Below are positions 55,640 to 64,000 of a stretch of 64,000 bases of DNA, in pieces. The stretch lies in NCBI RefSeq assembly GCF_963676685.1, contig NC_092354.1:22600193-22664192 (forward strand), read 5' to 3'. This DNA is from Mytilus edulis. Its lineage: Eukaryota; Mollusca; Bivalvia; Mytilida; Mytilidae. The translations under genes were made by a program, and so were the position numbers. The notes below the pieces were generated by a model. The model worked only from the letters and a program-made list of their open reading frames with translations, was not told the DNA's origin and did no database searches. Each line of letters begins with the position of its first letter. The first letter of the stretch is position 1.

Positions 55640-57896
55640 AAATTTCAGTACACCAGAAGGGAATCAGAAATATAACCTGATTAGTCAAGGATCCGGAAAT
55701 TTTTTCACCTAATTTTTGTCATTTTCATTTAAATGTTGGTGCCCTTTTCAAAAAAAAATTGTCAAAATCTCATTACTGCATGAGTATGCTCATACTTGTA
55801 GCATCATAGCATCTATAGCATTTACTTCACGATTTATCCTTCCATTTTCCTAATATCGATCAAGAGCATTTAAGGGAAGGCAACAGTTTAAAAATGAAAT
55901 GATTTTAATGACTCAAAATGATAATTTTCTCAGTCATCGCCTACGTTTCTTTTGATTCTGAAGTCGAAATTCAAACCGGAGAACAATTCTGAATAGCTGA
56001 AAAGTGATTAAATTATGAAGACAGTTGGTATGGAATTTTAATTTCTTTATAATATTAGTTCGGAGCTTGTGATTAATAGCCAGGTGTGAATTAAAAACAC
56101 AGGTAAAGAGATAAGTGATCATTATAGCCAATAGCTCCCTGAGGCATTAATATAGTTATAAGGAGGGCCCCCATGCCAGGATTATAACACTTTACTGAAG
56201 TGAGAGTTTAATTGCATTATATCGATAACAAAACAAAAATGTGTTCAAAATGGCGATTTTGAAACTGGATCTTAAAGAAATGACCAAAATTACATGAATT
56301 ATTTCTGTTGAAAAATAAAATTTGACCTAATTAAATCCCAATGAATCATTTAGGACTTTTGAGTTTCCAAATCGGTCATGTCTGGCATATATGACCGTTT
56401 CCGGACCCTTGCTGATAACCAATAGACAGGAAATACAATTGTTTAATTGCATAAGTAATCTCACATTCCTTGACTGTTGCGTGCCGGCATAGATCAGCAG
56501 GATTAGGGCAAATAATTACCTGGTGTGACACCGGACTGGGAGAGATGTCGCTAATACAATAAACAAAACGTAGCAATTTTACACAGAAGTCAGAGGGAAT
56601 ATACTCACAAATTTCTCGGAGAATTTAGGGAGGGATGTCAGAGTTTCCTGGTGTCACACCAAGAAAAAACTTGGTGTTTGGAGAGGGAAGCCTTTCGCGA
56701 AATCTGTACTGTAGTCCAAATAATTGTGTTCCTACGTAGGAAGGCGTCCCAGAAACAAATTAAAATAGCCTTGCCAGACGTCATAATTATTTGGACTAAT
56801 GATAACTGTAACTAGAGGAATTTACCACCTTTACCAACTGGTACATACATACATCCATTGAATTTGACGACAGTCCGCACAAATAAAAAATATATAATAA
56901 GGACTAGTAGGGTTACAGAAACAAAAAAGGTTTTGGCCATGGATTCTGTTCCGCCTTGGTTGATTCAATCTTTGGTCGTTTCATCCATTTTATAACTTTA
57001 TCACTATAAATATACTTAGCCAAGGCCAAGGATGTAATAACTATGATACGTCCTTGATTTAGCTAATCAAATAATCCAATTATCCAATTAAAAGAAACAA
57101 ATGTCTCTGTACAATATAAACTGTTACAGTACAATTTTTGAAGCCCTTGAACAATTACATAAGATATTTGCACAATTATTTTTTTTGTTGAATCAATGCA
57201 AAGAAACATTCAACTCTAATAAAAAATTATGAACTAACCAGAGAAAAATCATTAAAGGCACATTTCTACATCTCAAAGCTAGATAAATTTAGGGATGGTA
57301 AAAACATTTTACTTAAATACAAGTACATTTTTTAAGAAAAGTAAGGGGACATTATTCAAACATTATTAAAATAATAATAAACATAACAAAATTTACTTAT
57401 ATATATATAGAAGTATATATTACATGTATTATTTACTTCTTCAAGAAAATAAAAATTACTTGTATGTAAGTAGTATCCCAGCTGACTGACAGTATTATTA
57501 TAAAAAAAATCAAATACCTTTTTTTATCGATTATATGGCATAATAGACTATTTTTGAGGGAATGTAATTTACAACTTCAATCTAATTGAAAAAGAATAAA
57601 CACATTTTAAACTTATTTTTGACAACTGTGTTATTTTCTAAGTCTAAAAACATGTTAAAAAATATTAACTTATATGGTAAGATCATGTTTTCCGACATTG
57701 TATGAGTTTGTACTACATGTATGATATGCATGCTTTGTTAATGATAATTGTGACATCACAATTATAGCATGAAAACCCATGGGACAACGATCATTAAATC
57801 GATTAATAACCCCATAATCATCCTATCCATTTTTGGTTCTATTTAAAAAAGAAAAGAAAAGGAAATTGTATCTCTTGAAATCTATATACATGTATA
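55640..57896. other. Intergenic; contains the 56.7 kb MITE
   Basis: AT-rich without exons. GGTGTGACACC at about 56522 and GGTGTCACACC near 56651 form a loose inverted pair. Confidence 0.4.
56712..56798. mobile_element. TAGTCCAAATAATT MITE, short copy
   Basis: TAGTCCAAATAATTGTG at the left, TAATTATTTGGACTA at the right, with GCCTTGCCAGACGTC inside. The flanks show no clear target duplication, unlike the copy at 60441-60594. Confidence 0.55.
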
Positions 57897-58640
57897 ATAA
57901 TGATAATAATAATAATAATTCTTTATTTAAAGAGGGTTACACAGTTAGCTGTAAAGCTAATCTTCCCTGAGGCCCTCATAAAATACAATGAAATATAACA
58001 AAGAATTACAAAATATCAAACAGACACACATACATGAATAATGAAATAAAAAATTGTTATGAAATATACAATTTTCAAAACAGGTAAAAGTTACAAATTC
58101 ATATATGACATGTATAAGTATTGGCATCAACAATATCATAAGTTTGAGTAAGTGTGTGAAAATTATTATTCATATAAAAAAAACACACAGCTTCTTAATG
58201 TTCCATCAAGTAATTTTTTTAAATCTTTTTTGAATGAACTTGTACTTGAGGTTGATTTTTTCAGGGATATTGGTAAGTTATTCCATAAAATAGATCCTGA
58301 ATATATAAAAGATTTCTTATAAAGCTCTGTTTTGGCTTTTGGAACTTGTAAATTTTTGCAAGAGGCATTTCTCAAACAATATTGGTTTATTTCTGGCATT
58401 TCTTTAAACTTTTCAGTGAGATATACAGGGGCATCATTCTTAAGGCATTTATGCATCAAAACCGATTTGTGGTATGAGATTCTGTTCTCTACTGTCATCC
58501 ATCCAAGCTGTTTAAACAGTGGAGCTGATGATGAAAGTGGTTCAGCATCTAAAATAAGTCTTGCAGCCCTTTTTTGCAATTTTATTATTCTGACTAGATC
58601 ATTTTTAGCACAACCATCTGTATAGCCTATAGATGGAATA
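57897..58640 (-). pseudogene. LINE ORF2 3' fragment, 5'-truncated
   Basis: The minus strand encodes K-L-Q-K-R-A-A-R-L-I-L-D-A, then S-A-P-L-F-K-Q-L-G-W-M-T-V, then I-L-W-N-N-L-P, the conserved tail of CR1/jockey-like ORF2 proteins, with a stop at 58166. The 3' UTR continues to an ATT/TAA microsatellite at about 57897-57920. Everything upstream of the tail, including the reverse transcriptase, is missing. Confidence 0.7.
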
Positions 58641-58793
58641 TATAGAGCTACATGAACCCATTTTAATATATTCAGATGCAGTTTTAAACAAGTTAAAAAT
58701 GCATTTAAAATATAGTAACAAACCAAAGTTTTAACAATGAAAATGAAAAGTTTAGGCAATTGGACCTAGTTTTACAACAAATATACTTTATAA

Positions 58794-58916
58794 AAAAGAA
58801 GATGTGGTATGACTGCCAATGAGACAACTATCCACAAAAGACCAAAATGAAACAGACATTATGATTAATAACTTTAGGTCACCACATGGCCTTCAACAAT
58901 GAGCAAAGCCCATTTG
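58794..58916 (+). repeat. GATGTGGTATG-family repeat, partial
   Basis: Starts AAAGAAGATGTGGTATGAC and ends at CAATGAGCAAAGCCCAT. Confidence 0.7.
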
Positions 58917-59113
58917 CAGTTTAAAGTTTTAAATCTCGTCTTGAACTTGCCCACTGGTGTAAATATGTCATGGATTTTGAGTTGTCTAACTTTAGTTTGC
59001 CGCAACCAAATGGTTTGAAACTTATACACAATGTTTATTACCACAGTCTGACAGAACACATAGTATGTATATGAAGTTGTATTTGAGTAGTGTCACTTTT
59101 ACAATTCTTGAGT

Positions 59114-59265
59114 CAGTCTTCACGATGAACTGCTAAATCCACAGGCCTGGAGCTCAATGTTTGAAAAATTTTAGTTTAATTTAGAGTCTGTTGGCCTGTA
59201 GATATGATTTTTACAGGCCCGAGAGCAATTTTACAGGCCTGGGCTACCATTCAGCGTGAAGACTG
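59114..59265. mobile_element. MITE with CAGTCTTCACG ends and 6-bp target duplication
   Basis: CAGTCTTCACGATGAA pairs with TTCAGCGTGAAGACTG (one mismatch). TTGAGT stands on both sides (59108-59113, 59266-59271). ACAGGCCTGG and related motifs repeat inside. Confidence 0.6.
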
Positions 59266-59524
59266 TTGAGTTATCCCCCTTTAAAATGTTATATGTAATT
59301 AGCATGATGATGAGGTCCAGTGCATTCACTATTTAATTATATGTCATTCATATTGAACTGCAATACAAGGATTTTTTTTAATTTGGTTGCAGGTTTATAT
59401 TTGTCAGCTATATGCACTGTGATATAGTGGCAGGGAGTGGACATTGAAACTCTGTTTTTTTTCTTTTTATTTATATGTTTAACATTATTTGTGCATCAAA
59501 AATCATGTCTACTTATAATTTCAG

Positions 59525-59657
59525 AATGGGTCTGATCAGAAAATTGAAATCATCATGGTTACCATCGTCTATATTCTTTGGCATGTTTTTATGTTGGTAT
59601 ATGTTACATCTGGTACATAACACTCCTGGTCGTGATCCTGATCCACACATTGATGAG
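59525..59657 (+). CDS. Glycosyltransferase gene C, membrane-anchor exon
   Basis: Acceptor TATAATTTCAG before 59525 and donor GTATGA after 59657. ATG at 59526 opens 44 codons in phase 0, the same length as ATG-to-donor in gene A. It encodes M-G-L-I-R-K-L-K, the hydrophobic run I-F-F-G-M-F-L-C-W-Y-M-L, then a short stem rich in D and P. The acceptor directly before the ATG implies a 5' exon not located. Confidence 0.7.
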
Positions 59658-60440
59658 GTATGATACTTATTACAATAAAAAAGGGGGAGGGGCAAACTGT
59701 TTCCTCGTTTATAATAAAGAATTTGTTCATATATACATTTTATATGTTAGTGAAAATATATATGTCATGTATGTATAGTAAAATTGAGAGTCTAAGAAAG
59801 AATACTCAGAAAACTTAAATATTTAAGTAAAATCATTAACCTCCTTAAAAAAAGGAAATTTTTCTATTATATATATGTATGCTTGCATATAAGTCAAAGG
59901 CAAACCAAAAAATCCAATATCCATGAACAAACAATTTTCAGTTGGAATCCCTAATTATTAAGCTTTCAGTGATATTGTTGTCTTTTTTTCAAAACTACAT
60001 GTACCTCTACCCTTTTTTTTTGGAAAAATGCATCGTTTTTGGGTGAAATTGTGAAATTTTCAGACACATTTAACCGGAAAGGAACATTTGTGGGAGGGGA
60101 AAGAAACGGATACAATGACGGTATTTAATACATTGAAAACCATGTGTGTTATATACACCTTGATGATTCGAATCAGAATACCTGATCTCAAAAACGCTTT
60201 CATTATATCAAAGATAATAACATGAATACAAAATTTACGTATCATTACTACCGATGCCATTACTGTTTGGGAAAATGTACAACTTATTGGGAGGAATTTT
60301 AAGCCATTTTATTTGTAATTGGGAATTTTCTCTAGGGGAAAAAGCCGAATATCAGGGATAATTTAAGGCTAACAATATCACTGGCTTTAAATTCACATTT
60401 TTACAATTAAATCATGATTTATATATTAATAGCCTCAAGC

Positions 60441-60594
60441 TAGTCCAAATAATTATGACATCTGGCAAGGCAGAGACATATACATATATATGTCTCTGGG
60501 CAAGGCTATTTTAATTTTTTTCTTGGATGCCTTCCTGGGCGTCCCAGAAAAAAAATTAAGATAGCCTTGCCAGACGTCGTAATTATTTGGACTA
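60441..60594. mobile_element. TAGTCCAAATAATT MITE with 9-bp target duplication
   Basis: TAGTCCAAATAATTATGAC pairs with GTCGTAATTATTTGGACTA. GCCTCAAGC stands on both sides (60432-60440, 60595-60603). Nine-bp duplications are typical of Mutator-like (MULE) elements. In the intron of gene C. Confidence 0.65.
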
Positions 60595-60699
60595 GCCTCA
60601 AGCATGTCAAGTAAGCAAATTTAATATCCTGTTTAGTTTTTATACAACCGCAAAAAAGTTCAAATTTTGGGTGCGCCACATTTACAGTTCTTGAGTTGT

Positions 60700-62447
60700 A
60701 ACCCTTTTTATACGACCGCAAAAATTAAAAGTTTTTTGGTCGTATATTGGTATAACATTGGCGTTGGTGTTGGTGTCGTCGTCCGAATACTTTTGGTCTT
60801 CGCACTATAACTTTAGTTTAAGTAAATAGAAATCTATGAAATTTAAACACAAGGTTTATGACCACAAAATGAAGGTTGGGATTGAATTTGGAAGTTTTGG
60901 TCCCAACAATTTAGGAATTAGGGGCCAAAAAGGGCCCAAATAAGCATTTTCTTTGTTTTCGCATTATAACTTTAGTTTAAGTAAATAGAAAACTATGAAA
61001 TTTTGACACAAGGTTAATGACCACAAAAGGAAGGTTGGGATTGATTTTGGGAGTTTTTGTTCCAACTGTTTAGGAATTAGGGGCCAAAAAAGGGCCCAAA
61101 TAAGCATTTTTTTTGGTTTTCGCACAATAACTTTAGTATAAGTAAATAGAAATCAATGAAATTGAAACAAGGTTTATGAATACAAAAGGAAGGTTGGGAT
61201 TGATTTTGGGAGTTGAGATCCAAACAGTTTAGGAATTAAGGGCCAAAAAAGGGCCCAAATAAGCATTTTTCTTGGTTTTCACACCATAACTTTAGTATAA
61301 GTAAATAGAAATCTATGAAATTTAAACACAAGGTTTATGACCATAAAAGGAAGGTTTGGATTGATTTAAGGAGTTTTGGTCCCAACATTTTAGGAATAAG
61401 GGGCCCAAAGGGTCCATAATTAAACTGTGTTTGATTTCATCAAAATTCAATTGGGTGGGGTTCTTTGATATGCCGAATCTAACTGTGTATGTAGATTCTT
61501 AATTTTTGAAAATTAAATTTGTCAAATTGGTCTACATTAAGGTCCAAAGGGTCCAAAATTAAACTTAGTTTGATTTTAACAAAAATTGAATCCTTGGGGT
61601 TCTTTGACATGCTGCATCTAAAAATGTACCAGTTTCAAGTTTGTCCAAATCGGGTCCAAAATTATTATTTTAAGTATTGTGCAATAGCAAGAAATTTTCA
61701 ATTGCACAGTATTCAGCAATAGCAAGAAATCTTCAGTTGCACAGTGCAATAGAAAGAAATGTTCAATTGCACAGTATTGTGCAATAGCAAGAAATCTTCA
61801 ATTGCACAGTATTGTGCAATAGCAAGAAATATCTAATTGCACAATACGTATTGCACAAAAGCAAGAAATTTTCAATTGGAGTTATCTTTCTTTGTCCAGA
61901 ACAGCAGTTGAATCAACTAAAATCATTGTTTTATACAATATACAATGTATATTCACTTTTACTACCAACTGATAAATTAAAACAATATTTACCATTCAGT
62001 GATAACAAGCACTTTTTTACATTTCAATATTTTATGATGTATTTAAATGAGTTGTTATTGTTGCAAATTCCATTAGAAATTTGAATTGAGATCAGTTTTG
62101 GAATAAGGGAAAGGGGATGTGAAAAAAAAATTGGTGTGGGGGGGGGGGGGGGGGGGTTTCAATTTTTCTCATTTCAAATTTCATAAATAAAATGAAAATT
62201 TCTTCAAACATTTTTTTGAGGATTAATATTCAACAGCATAATGAATTGCTCAAAGGCAAAAACAAAATTTAAGTTTATTAGACCACATTCATTCTGTGTC
62301 AGAAACCTATACTGTGTCAACTTTTTAATCACAATCCAAATTTAGAGCTGAACCTCCAGCTTGAATGTTGTGTCCATACTTGCCCCAACCGTTCAGGGTT
62401 CAACCTCTGCAGTCGTATAAAGCTGTGCCCTGCGGAGCATCTGGTTA
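60700..62447 (+). repeat. TACGACCGC element, long copy in the gene C intron
   Basis: The left end is TTTTATACGACCGCAAAAA and the right end GCAGTCGTATAAAGC then GGAGCATCTGG. The interior has about four degenerate 140-170 bp units (AGGAAGGTTGGGATTGATTT and GGGCCCAAATAAGCATTTTT), then the minisatellite at 61668-61880, then sequence shared with 2650-3100. Confidence 0.65.
61668..61880 (+). repeat. GCAATAGCAAGAAAT minisatellite
   Basis: TTGTGCAATAGCAAGAAAT and TTCAATTGCACAGTA alternate about five to six times with a period of 32-38 bp. Part of the larger element. Confidence 0.65.
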
Positions 62448-62654
62448 AAGGGTAAAATGTTTTGAGAAACATAATTTGGAAAAAAAAGCTTTTCTTTTAA
62501 ATAAAATTTCTAGTCATAATAGTTATCAAAGGTACCAGGATTATAATTTAGTATGCCAGACGCGCGTTTCTTCTACATAAGACTCATCAGTGACGTTCAT
62601 ATCAAAATATTTATAAAGCATAACACAGTAATTAATTTTGTATTTAAATTTCAG

Positions 62655-63581
62655 GTTAAAAACTTTCCAGTACTTTTTGACTCTGCGCCACAGTTAAGAA
62701 TTATTGTTCTGACTTACAATAGGTCAAAATCATTAAAACGTTTATTTGAATCCTTACTGATGGCAGATTATGAAGGAGAAAGAGTAGTTTTAGATGTCTG
62801 GGTTGATCGCTCTATAAATGGTGAAGTTCACAATGAGACAGTTCAGGTTGCGAATAATTTACAGTTTGTACATGGAGAGAAAAATGTGTATGTTCGTGGC
62901 CAACAAGCTGGGATAACGAACCAATGGTTGAGAACTTGGAAATTATCGGATAACCCCCAGGAAATTTGTGTCATTCTTGAAGATGATTTAACAGTATCTC
63001 CAGTTTTTTATCGGTGGTTAAAATCGGTACATACAACTTACGAAAATGATGATAGAATCGGCGGATTTACACTTCAAGGAGTAGGTACAATTTATTCTGG
63101 ACCAAGCGCACTTGAAAATGTAAATGTGTCAAAAAAGCATTTAACTTATTTGTATTCGATGCCAGGCAGTTGGGGTTTTTCACCGAAACTTAGCCAGTGG
63201 AAAGAATTTATAACTTGGTGGGAAAAGACTTCATTAGATAAAAGTTTTCATCCACTGGTTCCCAACAATCTAGCAACTGTATGGTATTCAGAAAATAGAA
63301 GACTGGGAAACGCTGGAAATATGTGGACCATGTGGTACATTTACTTTAATTGGAAATTTCATAAGTACGTACTGTATCCAAATATACAGCCAAAACACCA
63401 AGGTTTCAGTCACAACTGGCAGGAACCAGGGTTAAACCGTTACGGACATGCAGGATTACAGCCAACTGGGCCTCTTGTTGTAAAATGGTTGCCAGACTTT
63501 GATACTTTGCCTTCTTTACCTCCTATTGTATTAACAAATGGCACAGTCTTAAATGAATTGAATGGAAAAATGACTGTATAA
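62655..63581 (+). CDS. Glycosyltransferase gene C, catalytic exon
   Basis: 308 codons plus stop; acceptor TTTAAATTTCAG just before 62655, phase 0, joining the 44-codon exon at 59526-59657 for a 352-residue protein. It shows L-R-I-I-V-L-T-Y-N-R, L-D-V-W-V-D-R-S, V-I-L-E-D-D-L-T-V-S (E-D-D codons at 62979-62987, residues 153-155), P-G-S-W-G-F-S-P and M-W-T-M-W-Y-I-Y. More diverged than A and B are from each other, and on the opposite strand. The stem between anchor and domain is shorter. Same inferred role: Golgi GT-A-type transferase of unknown specificity. No polyadenylation signal recognised before the window ends. Confidence 0.8.
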   Translation, partial: VKNFPVLFDSAPQLRIIVLTYNRSKSLKRLFESLLMADYEGERVVLDVWVDRSINGEVHNETVQVANNLQFVHGEKNVYVRGQQAGITNQWLRTWKLSDNPQEICVILEDDLTVSPVFYRWLKSVHTTYENDDRIGGFTLQGVGTIYSGPSALENVNVSKKHLTYLYSMPGSWGFSPKLSQWKEFITWWEKTSLDKSFHPLVPNNLATVWYSENRRLGNAGNMWTMWYIYFNWKFHKYVLYPNIQPKHQGFSHNWQEPGLNRYGHAGLQPTGPLVVKWLPDFDTLPSLPPIVLTNGTVLNELNGKMTV

Positions 63582-63649
63582 TGTTAAAGATTGGTTAAAT
63601 TAATGTTAAATGATTTAGAATAACAGCTGTTCAATGTTCATCAATCATG

Positions 63650-63866
63650 TTAAGGAGGTAGACCTCTGTTAAGGGAAATAACTCTTAAAATCATCAGTAC
63701 GTTTGTGTCAGCCATTTTCATAAATATGTTCTAAGCTTCTTGTATACATAGATTATTTCCAATCTGTTTCAGGTAAATGCTTAAAATTCATTGACAAAAC
63801 TTGTCTTTTAAAAATGCATAACTGATTTTAAGAGTTATCTCCCTGAACCAAGGTCTACCCCCTTAA
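63650..63866. mobile_element. TTAA-flanked hairpin MITE downstream of gene C
   Basis: TTAAGGAGGTAGACCT and GAAATAACTCTTAAAATCA pair with TGATTTTAAGAGTTATCTC and AGGTCTACCCCCTTAA. TTAA at both ends suggests a piggyBac- or Kolobok-type target. A 37-bp sequence (TTAAATGATTTAGAATAACA onward) stands on both sides, at 63606-63642 and 63863-63899. Confidence 0.65.
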
Positions 63867-64000
63867 ATGATTTAGAATAACAGCTGTTCAATGTTCATCG
63901 ATCGGTGACAAATAGCTGTATAACGTTAAACACACCACCCTCCATGACAATCAAATAGTCCGTGCCAACATGGCCAAAGCCAAATGAGTCTTTTTTACTT

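Overview
The window is a gene-poor, AT-rich stretch of a metazoan nuclear genome, most likely a marine mussel (Mytilus or a close relative). The main reason is several dispersed repeats that I recognise as typical of mussel genomes: one beginning near GATGTGGTATGATTGCC, one near GAATGGAAATGGGGAATGTG, and a CAGTGGCGGATCC element. The genes are split by introns with GT/AG junctions, and there is no bacterial-style gene packing.

Layout. 1-5.5 kb: repeats and the last exon of an HSPA12-type Hsp70-like gene (+), which carries an early stop codon. 6.5-14.5 kb: glycosyltransferase gene A (-). 14.6-19.7 kb: repeats and a diverged segmental duplication. 19.7-29.5 kb: a seven-exon gene (+) encoding a PHD-like finger and a FLYWCH finger; its introns hold LINE remnants, MITEs and a 502-bp tandem repeat. 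29.5-31.9 kb: repeats, including a GCGT-rich block. 32-38.2 kb: two 5'-truncated LINE retrotransposons, each with one in-frame stop at the site where it breaks. 38.5-45.2 kb: a foldback element, a perfect palindrome and several MITE families. 45.5-50.4 kb: glycosyltransferase gene B (-) with an array of 75-bp units at its second exon. 50.5-58.7 kb: a 15-bp minisatellite, MITEs, nested repeats and a LINE tail. 59.5-63.6 kb: glycosyltransferase gene C (+).

The three glycosyltransferase genes are paralogues. Each has a short exon encoding an N-terminal membrane anchor, joined in phase 0 to one large exon encoding a GT-A-like catalytic domain with an E-D-D metal-site motif. A and B also share a far-upstream exon that supplies a six-codon start (M-I-N-D-I-M). 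They are probably Golgi type II membrane enzymes; donor and acceptor are unknown.

The most unusual structure is in gene B. The 3' end of its first intron plus the first 63 nt of the anchor exon is repeated about 11 times in 75-bp steps. Each unit keeps the reading frame, and nine of them carry a candidate splice acceptor. Only the four acceptors nearest the gene give an uninterrupted frame, so splicing could produce one to four hydrophobic segments.

All exon boundaries are read by eye from splice signals, frame and comparison between paralogues; none is supported by transcripts here.
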